Notes: generated by a model not told the origin, from the sequence alone. A DNA stretch of 18,358 nt from Bacteroidales bacterium (GCA_003560215.1 PWIY01000202.1:1-18358); one strand, 5' to 3'. Positions 1 through 9,195 are shown, numbered from the stretch's first letter. Numbers and translations are program-made.

Positions 1-278
1 CCCTGGTTGATCCCAGCCGGGCAGATATTGCAGAACGGACAATCGAAGTTGAAAACCCCTCCGGTCAGGAGATTCATTTATACCTGAAACGGGAGGCGGT
101 CTTCCATCTGTTGCGTGACGGGAAGCCTCACGCCGTTTACAGCCAGCGTTCATTGAACAGGGCGTTCCCGGATAACCGCAGGGAAATAAGGCGTTTTCTC
201 AGGGATAACAGGATCAACTTTGAAAGCAGGGAAGACATGATCCGGTTGTCGGAATTTGTGTATTCCCTGGAAAACTAA
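1..278 (+). CDS. C-terminal fragment of an unrecognised protein
   Basis: An open reading frame enters from the left edge (first full codon at position 3) and stops at TAA 276-278, leaving about 91 residues. I do not recognise the family. The visible part is charged and arginine-rich. It has a stretch reading IEVENPSGQEIHLYLKR and a C-terminal segment of alternating basic and hydrophobic residues (FPDNRREIRRFLRDNRINF) that looks helical. No membrane segment, lipobox or metal motif is visible in this part. It converges on the MG2/plug gene with 11 nt between the two stop codons and no hairpin terminator. That the frame is coding rests on its being open to the window edge and on protein-like composition; the start and any N-terminal domains lie outside. 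Confidence 0.7.
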   Translation, partial: LVDPSRADIAERTIEVENPSGQEIHLYLKREAVFHLLRDGKPHAVYSQRSLNRAFPDNRREIRRFLRDNRINFESREDMIRLSEFVYSLEN

Positions 279-300
279 GGAAGCATATATTAAGGAAGCA
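276..300. repeat. 10-bp direct repeat spanning the convergent stop codons
   Basis: TAAGGAAGCA occurs at 276-285 and again at 291-300, a 15-nt offset. The first copy begins with the stop codon of the left plus-strand gene. The second starts inside the complement of the minus-strand stop (TTA at 290-292). It looks like a small local duplication at the junction of two convergent genes; no function is claimed. Confidence 0.5.
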
Positions 301-2731
301 GATCATTCCCGACAGGCAGCTCCGAAAAGGTGATCCTTCCGTTTTTGTCAATGCCCTGAACGATCACACGCACATTTCGTACATACTCATCAACGGGGAA
401 GGATACATTTGCTTCCCCGTTTTCATTTGGCTCCAGCACAGGCTCCCAGAACAGCGTCCTGTTCATGCCGGTTTCCCGGTAGAGACTTGTATCAATCATG
501 CTTTCAAACGTCTCGGCTGGTTCATGAAACCCTACCATTAAATACTCATAGCTGGGACGTCGCATCTGGTCACTTCTTCTGGTGTATAACAACAAAGCCC
601 CGTTGGCACCACGACTTCCCAGAATGGCGGCGTTGGCCCCGGTGATCACGGCCAGCCTGTCCACATCATCCACGCTGATGTTCAGAAATGCCCCACGGTC
701 CACCGCCATTTCATCCACCATAAATACGGGCTCGTTGGAGAAATAGATGCTGCTGGGTCCGCGCAGGATAATTTCTCCGCCAACCACGCGAAGCCCCCTG
801 ACACGCGTCCGGAGAACATCCATTATATGACTGTACTGATCACGAATGTCTTCAAAGTAAATTACCTGATTGGGCTCACCAAACATCGACAGTGGCTCCG
901 TCTTGGCCTGGGTCATCTGCCGCTTGCTTAAAACCGTTTCCGGCCTGGAAACCCTTTCCCAGTCCTCTCCTTTTGAGGTAACCTGCCGGGGTCTGGTGAA
1001 AAAATTCCTTTTGAATTCAAGGTCTTTAAACTCTCTGGTTTCCAGGCTGATGTCCATGATGCGCCTTTCATACCTGTCATCGGGCCGTATTTCAGCCGTA
1101 AACATTCCTTCATGTTCAATGGTCTCGAATTCAAATTTGCCCTCCCTGTCGGTGGTGGTTTCATAGATTTCCACTGTTTCTTCCTCTGAAATGACGGCCA
1201 GTTCGAGGTCGGTGATGCCCGTGTCGCGTCCGGAGGATCTGGGCGACATTTTCCCGCTGATGGTAATCCCTGAAGGAAACTCATGCCGGATTTCCGGAAA
1301 CTCTCCCGCTGCAATGGCTTCCCAGTCGAATCGCTTCCAGCCGTGGGTCATCATGACCAGATCCAGCGCCCTTGCAGGGTCACCGTCCGGTTCTGACAGG
1401 TAGTAGCCGGGGTCTTTTGTCTTATAGGAGAGGTCCCCGAAAATGAGTAATTCGGAGGCGATATTGGCCGCATAATCGGGTGACTCTTCGTCCGTATCAA
1501 TGACCGCCAGCGAATATGATCCGTCGGATGCACCATCCGGCAGTTGAATGTCAAAAGAAAGCCCCTCGCGGGATTCCCCGTCAACACTTTCAACCGGTGT
1601 GGTGCTGATGTTTCCCAGGCTGGCTTCAGCGATGTCGTCGTGGTTGACAAAGACAAGCCTTTCAGCAATGGGCTGGCCTGCCGCATCAAAAAGCTTGAGC
1701 TGGCAAATGCCGGTGGGGAAATGACCGGCCGGGATCGAAATATCTTTCATTCCGTCATCCAGGGTAATATGCTCTGCAAAATGGGCTTCACCCCTGGTCT
1801 GGGCAATGAGGAAAACCTCATCGGCCTGTGGCAGTGATTCACTGTCCATATTGGTCCGGATCTTAACTTCGACCGCTTCATCAGAAACGTCGGCAGACAA
1901 AAGGTAGCCCCTGGGCAATGAAGCCGGTAGCCTTACACGGTCCGTGTCGCCATTGGAGTAGCGTATATTGGCTCTGTACCGCCTTCCCTCCTCCGGGGTA
2001 AATGAAAAACTTCCCATCCCGTTGTGAAAGGTGGAGAATTCAAGAACCTGATTTCCGTTGTCGTCGACCAGTTCTCCCGTGGCCTCCACACCGGCACCAA
2101 GCTTATTGGCCGATTTAAAGGCCACCCGGTTTTCTTTCCCGGCAATCAGGTTGCCCCCTTCAGGGAAAAAAGCAAATTGCATGTTGCCCTGTTGGCGACC
2201 GAGTGAAAAGTTGAACCACCGGTTTTTGATGATGTCCCAGCTCTTTATGAAGTTTTCCTCAATGGGATTGTACACGTAAATGTCTTTGGTAAAGAAAAAC
2301 TCATCCCCGAAGTTCCGCATCCAGTCGGTATAGGCCCGTAACTGGTAATTGCCTTCGGAGAGAGAGTCAGGAAGATAGATGTCACCGTGGGCCATGCCGT
2401 TTTCCAGACGAAAAAGCATGACTTCGGCAATGCCGTCCTGCGTATCGATGAGTTCCACATAAAAATTGGTGCTCATGGTGTCCGGCTTAAGCGTGGTGGC
2501 GTTTACAAGGTAGGCCTTTACCCAGATGATTTCACCGGCCATGTATTCCTGTTTGTCGGTATGCAGGAAGGCAGTTTGCCCGGGATATTCAGTGTTCAGT
2601 ACCTCCAGTTGCTCCAACAGATTGCTGTGTGGATTACCGGGGTTGTCCCGCGCCATAGATTGGCTGGCACCTGAAAGCAGGAAGAGTCCCGCCAGAATGA
2701 TCGCCAGATATTTTCCGTTAAAAATTGACAT
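290..2731 (-). CDS. Exported MG2-domain protein with soluble TonB-receptor plug-like domain
   Basis: The frame opens at 2779, but I place the start at the internal ATG at 2731 (813 aa). It gives a clean signal peptide (K7, hydrophobic 8-22, cleavage after SMA27), whereas the longer form puts 16 polar residues before it. Residues about 45-155 resemble the MG2 domain of alpha-2-macroglobulins (HTDKQEYMAGEIIWVKAYL, then GNYQLRAYTDWMRN). Residues about 487-555 resemble a carboxypeptidase-regulatory-like beta sandwich. Residues about 638-719 match a TonB-receptor plug: EPVFMVDE, then SRGANGALLLYTRR, parallel to EPLIVVDG and ARGANGVVMITTKRG in the adjacent SusC. No beta barrel follows. The tail (LFWEPVLEPNENGEANVSF) recalls a macroglobulin-like strand region. 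MG2-plus-plug proteins are known in Bacteroidota, but their function is unclear. Periplasmic or surface location is inferred. It is divergent from susC; no exact TAnnTTTG box was seen upstream. Confidence 0.85.
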   Translation of the reverse strand: MSIFNGKYLAIILAGLFLLSGASQSMARDNPGNPHSNLLEQLEVLNTEYPGQTAFLHTDKQEYMAGEIIWVKAYLVNATTLKPDTMSTNFYVELIDTQDGIAEVMLFRLENGMAHGDIYLPDSLSEGNYQLRAYTDWMRNFGDEFFFTKDIYVYNPIEENFIKSWDIIKNRWFNFSLGRQQGNMQFAFFPEGGNLIAGKENRVAFKSANKLGAGVEATGELVDDNGNQVLEFSTFHNGMGSFSFTPEEGRRYRANIRYSNGDTDRVRLPASLPRGYLLSADVSDEAVEVKIRTNMDSESLPQADEVFLIAQTRGEAHFAEHITLDDGMKDISIPAGHFPTGICQLKLFDAAGQPIAERLVFVNHDDIAEASLGNISTTPVESVDGESREGLSFDIQLPDGASDGSYSLAVIDTDEESPDYAANIASELLIFGDLSYKTKDPGYYLSEPDGDPARALDLVMMTHGWKRFDWEAIAAGEFPEIRHEFPSGITISGKMSPRSSGRDTGITDLELAVISEEETVEIYETTTDREGKFEFETIEHEGMFTAEIRPDDRYERRIMDISLETREFKDLEFKRNFFTRPRQVTSKGEDWERVSRPETVLSKRQMTQAKTEPLSMFGEPNQVIYFEDIRDQYSHIMDVLRTRVRGLRVVGGEIILRGPSSIYFSNEPVFMVDEMAVDRGAFLNISVDDVDRLAVITGANAAILGSRGANGALLLYTRRSDQMRRPSYEYLMVGFHEPAETFESMIDTSLYRETGMNRTLFWEPVLEPNENGEANVSFPVDEYVRNVRVIVQGIDKNGRITFSELPVGNDLLP

Positions 2732-2932
2732 GGTTGACAATTGCTTTGAAGAATAAAATGATTGTTTTTCAAACCACAAGATACAAAAAAATCAGGACAT
2801 TGGGAACGGGCCGGAGGGGTGAATCCGGAGGGCGGGATGTTAATGAAAGTCAAATGGAAGCCAAAAAAAGTTAAACAGGGTTTTCTGGTCGGTGATAGTG
2901 GCTCCCGGGGCATGAATTTGCCGTTTTTCGGG

Positions 2933-2963
2933 TTGATTTTCTATGAGAGCCCTGATAGTTTTG
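2933..2963 (+). promoter_or_regulatory. Bacteroidota-type promoter of the susC/susD operon
   Basis: The -7 box TAGTTTTG at 2956-2963 matches the consensus TAnnTTTG exactly. A -33-like TTG at 2933-2935 lies 20 nt upstream, within the usual spacing. Transcription would begin near 2970, giving a leader of about 55 nt before the susC ATG at 3025. The rest of the divergent intergenic region (2732-2932) shows no further element I can support. Confidence 0.65.
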
Positions 2964-3024
2964 TAAGAAGGAGTGGGGAAATAAGCAACAAATAAATCGA
3001 ATTATAAACCAAAAAAACAACAAC

Positions 3025-6000
3025 ATGAAACGAGTTTTCATTTTATTTGGTATGTTGCTATTTGCGGGGACAACCCTGTTCGGGCAACAAATCACCGTTA
3101 CCGGTACAGTTACGGATGCCATGGATGGTGAAACCCTGCCTGGTGTGACCATACAGGTTCAGGGCACCGAAGTGGGTACTGTAACTGACATGGATGGTAA
3201 TTATGAGATTTCTGCGCCCGCAGACGGAACCCTGGTGTTCTCATTTGTGGGAATGGAGACCCGGGAAGAGCCGGTGGACGGGCGCGAGGTCATTGATGTG
3301 GCACTGGAGTCAGACGCTGTTGGCCTGGAGGAAGTGCTGGTTGTTGCCTACGGAACTGCTACGCGGGAGTCGTTTACCGGTGTGGCCGATGTGGTCGACT
3401 CCGATCGCATTGAGCGCCGGGCAGTTTCCAATGTTTCACGGGCACTGGAGGGTACCTCACCCGGTGTTCAGGTAACAAGCGGTGGCGGTCAGCCCGGTTC
3501 AGGACAGGAGATCAGGCTGCGGGGCTTCGGATCCATTTCCGCATCCAATGAGCCTTTGATCGTAGTTGACGGGGCGCCTTTCGACGGGGATCTGAGCGAC
3601 ATCAATCCCAGTGACATTGAAAACATGTCGGTACTGCGCGATGCTTCTGCTGCGGCGCTTTATGGTGCCAGGGGAGCCAATGGTGTGGTCATGATCACCA
3701 CCAAGCGCGGTGATGATGCAGCTCCGTCAATGAGTTTCCGCTCATCCTTTGGCGCAATTGACCGGACCATGCCGGATTACCCCCAGGTGGATGAAAGGGA
3801 CTTTATGCTGCTTACCTGGGAGGCCGACAGGAACATGCGTCATTTTGAGATGGGGATGGACCTGGAAGCGGCCAACCAGGAAGCTGCGGCAAACCTGATT
3901 GGTAACCTGGGCGGGTATAACCCCTTTGACATGCCGGCGGAGGATTTTATTCAGGTAAACCCGGACAATCCGTGGCTGGCTGATTTCAATCCCAATGCAA
4001 ACTTGCTCTGGAGTGATGACTGGAAGGATCATATTTTCCGTACCGCCGTGAGGCATGAGCACCAGTTCAGTGTATCGGGCGGAACGGAATTGAGTGATTA
4101 TTACATTTCACTGGGTTACCTGGATGAGCAGGGCATTGCCGTAACTTCCGGCTTTGACCGAATTTCGGGACGGGTGAATGTGAATACCCAGGCCACCGAT
4201 TGGTTGGAAACAGGGTTTAACCTGTCCGGTTCACTCACAGAGAGTGATTACCTGCTTGCAGAAGGGACGGCCATTACCAATCCTTTTTACTTCACAAGAG
4301 GTATTGGTCCCATTTATCCGGTGTATGTCCGCGATGAAGACGGATCCTTTGTGCTGGACGAAGCGGGAGAGAAGATTTTTGACTATGGAACGGGCGTGGG
4401 GCCGCAGGGAGACCGGCCTACCATGGGGAATGCCAACCTGGCGGGAACCCTTGAGCTGGATGATCGTTCGCACGTGAGGGAAAATGTCAGCGGACGTACT
4501 TTTGCCCGTTTTCAGATTCTTCCCAATCTGCGGTTTGAAACCAACCTGAGTGCCGACTACTCCAGCCAGTACACCACCACGTTCCAGAATCCGCAGTTCG
4601 GTGACGCTGCAGGTGTGGGCGGACGCGGCACCAAGCAGTATACACGGAATCTCAGCATGACCTTTAACCAGCTGCTTAATTATGATTTCGATTTTGCCGG
4701 CCACAATTTTGAATTCCTTGCCGGTCATGAGGCATATCGCATGCAGTTCAACCTGGCATCTGCCACTCGCTCCAATTACCCCGTTCCGGGGATTACCGAG
4801 ATTGGCATTGCCACAACCATGGAAGGTTCCAATTCTTACCAGCATGAATATTCTGTGGAGGGGTATTTTACCCGCCTGAACTACGATTATGACAACCGTT
4901 ACTACGGTTCTGTCAGTTATCGCCGTGACGGGTCCTCCCGTTTCCATGAAGACAACCGCTGGGGTAACTTTTTCTCACTCGGAGCTTCCTGGAGGGTCAC
5001 ACAGGAGGATTTCATGCAGGATATTGACTGGCTGGATAACCTGCGCCTGAAGTTCAGTTATGGCGAACAAGGGAATGACGGACTTCCATCCTATTATGCA
5101 TGGCAGGCATTTTACGACCTCGGCTACCCCAATGTAGACAGGCACGGTGCATTGTACACCCGGCTGGAAAACAAAGAACTGGTTTGGGAGACCAATGCCA
5201 ACACCAACATTGGTTTTGACTTCCGGGTATTCGACCGGGTAGAGGCCGAGTTTGATTACTTTATCCGCGAATCGGATAATTTGTTGTTTGAGGTGCCACA
5301 GCCCCTGTCAACAGGTATGACCTCCTACAGCATGAATATCGGTTCCATGGAGAACCGCGGCGTGGAGTTCAGGATGCTGGTTGACATTGTGCAGCAGCGG
5401 GATTTTTACTGGAATGTGGATTTCAACATTACCCACCTGAACAACGAAATCACTTACATGCCGGAAGAACTGGAAGGTATGGTTGACGGCACCAAACGCC
5501 TGGATGTGGGAACTTCACTGTATGACTACTGGCTGAGAGAAGTTTCTCATATTGATCCGGAAACCGGTGCCACTCACTATTATTACGATATTACGGATGA
5601 GAACGGAGAGGAAACGGGTGAGCGCGGAACCACCACCGACCACCTTGAGGCCGACAGGTATTATGTAGGCACTGCCATCCCGGATGCTTTTGGTGGAATT
5701 ACCAACACCATTAATTTCAGGAACTGGGACTTTTCCGTTCTTTTAACCTATAGCATTGGAGGAGAAACCTATGACAATGTATATGGCGGAATGTTCGACG
5801 GACGATTCTGGGCCGGTGACTATGGAAGCGCGCTGCACGCCGACCGCGTGAATCGCTGGAGACAACCCGGTGACGATACGGGTCAGCCACGCGTACAGCA
5901 GGGCAGTGCTTCGCTTTATGCCGGCACAGCAGATAACCGGCTGTTTGACATGACTTATCTTTCATTGCAGAATGTGACACTGGGGTACAGTCTGCCGGCC

Positions 6001-6174
6001 GATCTGGCACAGCGTTTCGGGATGAATTCGGCACGTATCTATGCCACCGGCGATAACCTCTTTATCTGGAACGATAACGAAGGAATGGATCCGCAGCACA
6101 GCTTTGCCGGAACCACCGATTATACCTTCGTGCCGGTTCGTACAATCACATTCGGTCTGAATCTTCAGTTTTAG
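3025..6174 (+). CDS. SusC/RagA-family TonB-linked outer-membrane transporter
   Basis: A 1049-aa outer-membrane barrel that imports oligomers bound by its SusD partner, using TonB energy. Signal peptide 1-20 (MKRVFILFGMLLFAGTTLFG). A carboxypeptidase-regulatory-like domain at about 22-98 starts with VTGTVTDAMDGETLPGVTI and includes GTVTDMDGNYEI. A hydrophobic EEVLVVAYG stretch at 102-110 is in the usual TonB-box position. The plug runs about 112-228, with IRLRGFGSISASNEPLIVVDG and ending ARGANGVVMITTKRG. The remainder is beta barrel, closing with a C-terminal Phe (TFGLNLQF). The length is typical for the family. SusD follows after 23 nt, so the two are co-transcribed. No extended N-terminal signalling domain (STN) is seen, so direct control of an anti-sigma factor is unlikely. 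The substrate cannot be read from the sequence; neighbouring proteases make peptides a reasonable guess (inference). Confidence 0.97.
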   Translation: MKRVFILFGMLLFAGTTLFGQQITVTGTVTDAMDGETLPGVTIQVQGTEVGTVTDMDGNYEISAPADGTLVFSFVGMETREEPVDGREVIDVALESDAVGLEEVLVVAYGTATRESFTGVADVVDSDRIERRAVSNVSRALEGTSPGVQVTSGGGQPGSGQEIRLRGFGSISASNEPLIVVDGAPFDGDLSDINPSDIENMSVLRDASAAALYGARGANGVVMITTKRGDDAAPSMSFRSSFGAIDRTMPDYPQVDERDFMLLTWEADRNMRHFEMGMDLEAANQEAAANLIGNLGGYNPFDMPAEDFIQVNPDNPWLADFNPNANLLWSDDWKDHIFRTAVRHEHQFSVSGGTELSDYYISLGYLDEQGIAVTSGFDRISGRVNVNTQATDWLETGFNLSGSLTESDYLLAEGTAITNPFYFTRGIGPIYPVYVRDEDGSFVLDEAGEKIFDYGTGVGPQGDRPTMGNANLAGTLELDDRSHVRENVSGRTFARFQILPNLRFETNLSADYSSQYTTTFQNPQFGDAAGVGGRGTKQYTRNLSMTFNQLLNYDFDFAGHNFEFLAGHEAYRMQFNLASATRSNYPVPGITEIGIATTMEGSNSYQHEYSVEGYFTRLNYDYDNRYYGSVSYRRDGSSRFHEDNRWGNFFSLGASWRVTQEDFMQDIDWLDNLRLKFSYGEQGNDGLPSYYAWQAFYDLGYPNVDRHGALYTRLENKELVWETNANTNIGFDFRVFDRVEAEFDYFIRESDNLLFEVPQPLSTGMTSYSMNIGSMENRGVEFRMLVDIVQQRDFYWNVDFNITHLNNEITYMPEELEGMVDGTKRLDVGTSLYDYWLREVSHIDPETGATHYYYDITDENGEETGERGTTTDHLEADRYYVGTAIPDAFGGITNTINFRNWDFSVLLTYSIGGETYDNVYGGMFDGRFWAGDYGSALHADRVNRWRQPGDDTGQPRVQQGSASLYAGTADNRLFDMTYLSLQNVTLGYSLPADLAQRFGMNSARIYATGDNLFIWNDNEGMDPQHSFAGTTDYTFVPVRTITFGLNLQF

Positions 6175-6197
6175 TAACCTCCAAAAAGACAGGAACA

Positions 6198-7715
6198 ATG
6201 AAAATAAACAAGATATTTCTCAGTATGTTGCTGCTTGCTTTTGTGCTAAGCAGCTGTGAACAGGACTTTCTGGAAACGGCCCCTACCGATCAGCTGGAGG
6301 CCGGAACCATGTTTGAATCCCTTGAGGGCGCTGAAGCTGCCCTGAACGGAATGTACCGCTATATGTTTGTTTTTGATCCGGAATACGGAAACCATGATGC
6401 ATTTGGCCATATGGCCGTGAATCATGACGTGGATATGCTCGGGCAGGATATGGTGGGTCATGTGCTGGCACACGGATGGTTTGGGCAAATGTATGCCTGG
6501 CGGGTACACCGGAATGCAGATGGGGGTATGACCCATTTGCGCTGGTATGTGTATTACAAAGTCATCCTGAATGCCAATATGATCATTGCCAATGTGCCGG
6601 ATCTGGAGGATGCACTTCCCACAGAGCGTGACATGTTGATGGCACAGGCCAAGGCAGCACGGGCTTTTTCTTATTATCAGCTGGTGCAGCTATATGCCCC
6701 GGCCTATCATGTAGACCCTGATGCCCCTGCTGTACCGCTGTACACAGAACCATCCGAAGACGGGCATCCCAGGGCTTCGCTGCGTGAAGTATATGAGCAG
6801 ATCGAGGCCGACCTTTCGGCAGCCATTGATCTTTTTGACGGCAGCACGGCCCAGGCTCACAGATCCCATATCAGTCTTCCTGTGGTCCATGGACTGTATG
6901 CACGAACCGCTTTGGCCAAGGGCGAATGGGACCAGGCTCGTCAGCACGCGGAAACGGCCATTACCCTTTCCGGTGCCAGTCTGTTTACCGTGGATGACTT
7001 TCCTCCGGCATTCGAAAGCATTGCCACCTACTCCAGGAACCAGCTGTTTAACGATGTGGGTGCCAGTGAATGGATGTGGGGGATGGAGATCAATGAGGAA
7101 CAGGCCACCATTTTTGCTTCCTTTTTCAGTCATATGGATGCGCTGACATTCAGCTATGCCCAATTGGGGAACCAGAAACTGATCAGCCATGGCGAGGACG
7201 GATTGTATTACCGGATGTCGGACACCGATGTTCGCCGCAATCTTTGGGTGGCCCCGGAAAATGCCGAAGAATATATGGTGCCTTATTGCCAGGTGAAGTT
7301 CGTGACCCAACGGGACGGATCCTGGGAAGGGGACTATGTGTTCATGCGACTGGCCGAAATGTACCTGATCAAGGCTGAAGCAGAGGCCAGGGACGGATTG
7401 TACGATGATGCCGCCCAGACGCTTTATGAACTGATGCAGAACCGGGATCCGGAGTATGAATTGTCAACCGCCACCGGAGAGGATCTGATCGATGAGATCA
7501 TGTTCCACCGTGCGGTTGAACTCTGGGGTGAAGGCTTCAACTGGATCGACCTGAAACGCACAGGAGAGCCGCTGAATCGCCAGAACAAAGGCCACAGCGA
7601 ACAGCTGGCCATTACCCTCTATGAGGAAGCTGACACCGACCGGTGGATATGGCTGATCCCCACGGATGAGATCAACGCCAATGACGCCATCAGTTCCGGT
7701 GATCAGAATCCATAA
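6198..7715 (+). CDS. SusD/RagB-family substrate-binding lipoprotein
   Basis: A 505-aa surface lipoprotein that binds substrate and caps the SusC barrel. Signal peptide with lipobox LSSC, lipidated Cys at residue 20, followed by EQD; acidic residues just after the Cys fit a Bacteroidota surface-export signal. The N-terminal region carries the family start (FLETAPTDQLEAGTMFESLEGAEAALNGMY compressed here to its ends FLETAPTDQ and AALNGMY) and the TPR-like helices with AQAKAARAFSYYQLVQLY. The C-terminal half has the hallmark HRAVELWGEGFNWIDLKR and ends with a WIWLIPTDEI segment followed by the usual NP close. Start ATG at 6198 with AGGA a few bases upstream. It is the second gene of the susC operon and is followed by a strong terminator. 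The ligand is not predictable from sequence alone. Confidence 0.96.
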   Translation: MKINKIFLSMLLLAFVLSSCEQDFLETAPTDQLEAGTMFESLEGAEAALNGMYRYMFVFDPEYGNHDAFGHMAVNHDVDMLGQDMVGHVLAHGWFGQMYAWRVHRNADGGMTHLRWYVYYKVILNANMIIANVPDLEDALPTERDMLMAQAKAARAFSYYQLVQLYAPAYHVDPDAPAVPLYTEPSEDGHPRASLREVYEQIEADLSAAIDLFDGSTAQAHRSHISLPVVHGLYARTALAKGEWDQARQHAETAITLSGASLFTVDDFPPAFESIATYSRNQLFNDVGASEWMWGMEINEEQATIFASFFSHMDALTFSYAQLGNQKLISHGEDGLYYRMSDTDVRRNLWVAPENAEEYMVPYCQVKFVTQRDGSWEGDYVFMRLAEMYLIKAEAEARDGLYDDAAQTLYELMQNRDPEYELSTATGEDLIDEIMFHRAVELWGEGFNWIDLKRTGEPLNRQNKGHSEQLAITLYEEADTDRWIWLIPTDEINANDAISSGDQNP

Positions 7716-7763
7716 TGGGTCTGAACCGGCTCTGACCGGATTACCGGATTTTATTCCGGCATA

Positions 7764-7799
7764 AAAAAGCCCCGGCGGTTCAATCCGTCGGGGCTTTTT
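7764..7799. terminator. Bidirectional rho-independent terminator
   Basis: Arms 7764-7778 (AAAAAGCCCCGGCGG) and 7785-7799 (CCGTCGGGGCTTTTT) form a 15-bp stem with one G-T wobble and a 6-nt loop (TTCAAT). The A-tract on one arm and T-tract on the other let it work on both strands. It lies 49 nt past the susD stop and 26 nt past the stop of the convergent SusD-like gene, so it should end both transcripts. Confidence 0.9.
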
Positions 7800-7824
7800 A
7801 TTATGCTGCACGATCCTGCATGCT

Positions 7825-9195
7825 TTACTTTGTATCCCACCAGACCCGGTCAAACAAACCGTCTTCATCCGGAATGTTGTCTTCATTTCTTTCATACTCA
7901 TTCTGCGGGTACACAAAGCGTCTGGGAATTTTTCCTTCCGGTGCATCTTCGTAAGGAGTCAGTTCAGGGTAACCGGTCCTGCGAAAGTCCGTCCAGACCT
8001 CGGGGTTCAGAAACAGTGCCACGTACTTGGCAGTCATGACCTGTTCAAGTGTTACGTTTTCGACGTAAGCATGTTCGTCTTCCCAGGCGGCATCTTCAAT
8101 GCCGCATTCCCGCAAGGAAGCAATCACCGCCTCACTGAAGTGCTGGTCGGCCAGGTTTTGATTCCCTGTTTTCAGATACACTTCGGCTTTGATGAATTTT
8201 TGCTCTGTATAGCTGATCAGTGAAACGGGTGTATCGTATGAAGCCACATTTTCTGAAGGGAGCGATGCGTTATATCTTCCCTCTCCCGGAGGGGTTCCCT
8301 CATACTCTCCGTTGGCATCCATCGCAACGAAATATTGCAGGCGGGGGTCGTTGTTCTCATTCAAAAGATCGGTGAAAAACTGTCCCACCCGGGTGTGTCC
8401 CCTTTCGTTGTCAAAGAAAAAGTGGGGGTTCACCTGATCCAGGTTCTGATCAAATTCGTAAGCCATATCGTCACCCCGGTTGGCGAATAATTCACTGGTA
8501 TTGATGTGGTCCAGTATTTCTGCGTAATCATCATGGTAATTTGCCGTCCTGAGCAGGTAGCGCAATTTGATGGCATTGGCTGCCCTTTCCCATCTGTCAA
8601 GGTCACCTCCATAGATCGGGTCTTCAATGCTTCCGGGCTGCATCTGCTCTGTGAGGGCGGCTTCACGGAGGTCTGCAATCCCCCTGTTGATCAGCGACAT
8701 GATCTCTGCATAAATGATGTCCTGACTGTCGTAGGCGGGGTAGGCTATTTCCTCGAAATAGGTTGCTGCAGCAGAATAGGGGATGTCTCCCCAGGTGTCT
8801 GTCATAAAACCGAGGCTGTATGCCTGAAGTATATTTGCCATCCCGCGGTAAGCGGGGGCTTCTGTTTCATTGGCCAGTTCATTGATCTCTTTGAGTCTGA
8901 AATGGATCTCGTTGTAATAAAAATACCAGATGTCGTTGGTGTGCCCGGGCTCCATGCCGTAACGGTCTATCTGGATGAAAGGGCCCCTGATTCCGCTCAG
9001 TTGCTGCGTCCATTGCAACTGATAGCGGGCCATGTCAAGACCCTGCCAGTATGCAATCAGGTATTGCGTATAGGGCATCAGCGATTGCAGGTCTTCTTCC
9101 GGGGTGGGTTGCTCGTCCTCATCCAGGATATCGCAGGCTGAAAGGAGCATCCCCATGGCAAGTAACGGAATCATCAGAATTTTCAAGCACTTCAT
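7825..9195 (-). CDS. Orphan SusD-like_2 family outer-membrane lipoprotein
   Basis: A 456-aa lipoprotein with lipobox LSAC (Cys21) followed by an acidic run (DILDEDE) that suits surface export. The family is the SusD-like_2 type rather than that of the neighbouring SusD. It has the characteristic DTWGDIPYS motif at 133-141 after a helix ending QAYSLGFMT, a middle WERAANAIKLRYLLR helix, and the C-terminal WTDFRRTGYP motif near residues 400-409. Members normally sit directly downstream of a SusC gene. Here the upstream neighbour (9361 on) is divergent and no SusC is adjacent on this strand. It is convergent with the susC/susD operon across a shared terminator. It may work with a SusC elsewhere or supplement the local one (inference). 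No exact TAnnTTTG promoter was found upstream; the nearest is TATTTTTA at 9226-9233 on the minus strand. Confidence 0.93.
   Translation of the reverse strand: MKCLKILMIPLLAMGMLLSACDILDEDEQPTPEEDLQSLMPYTQYLIAYWQGLDMARYQLQWTQQLSGIRGPFIQIDRYGMEPGHTNDIWYFYYNEIHFRLKEINELANETEAPAYRGMANILQAYSLGFMTDTWGDIPYSAAATYFEEIAYPAYDSQDIIYAEIMSLINRGIADLREAALTEQMQPGSIEDPIYGGDLDRWERAANAIKLRYLLRTANYHDDYAEILDHINTSELFANRGDDMAYEFDQNLDQVNPHFFFDNERGHTRVGQFFTDLLNENNDPRLQYFVAMDANGEYEGTPPGEGRYNASLPSENVASYDTPVSLISYTEQKFIKAEVYLKTGNQNLADQHFSEAVIASLRECGIEDAAWEDEHAYVENVTLEQVMTAKYVALFLNPEVWTDFRRTGYPELTPYEDAPEGKIPRRFVYPQNEYERNEDNIPDEDGLFDRVWWDTK

Noticed and set aside
2762..2995. 77-codon frame in the divergent region before susC
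   Set aside because: It overlaps the start of the MG2 gene and the susC promoter, and its composition is unremarkable.
4231..4947. 238-codon open frame antisense to susC
   Set aside because: Shadow of the barrel region; the translation is not protein-like and has no associated promoter.
7744..7759. Small hairpin CCGGA-TTTTAT-TCCGG after susD
   Set aside because: A 5-bp stem without a T-tract; the 15-bp hairpin just downstream explains termination.
8506..9141. 211-codon plus-strand frame opposite the orphan SusD
   Set aside because: Opposite a lipoprotein gene with intact lipobox and family motifs; no independent evidence for coding.
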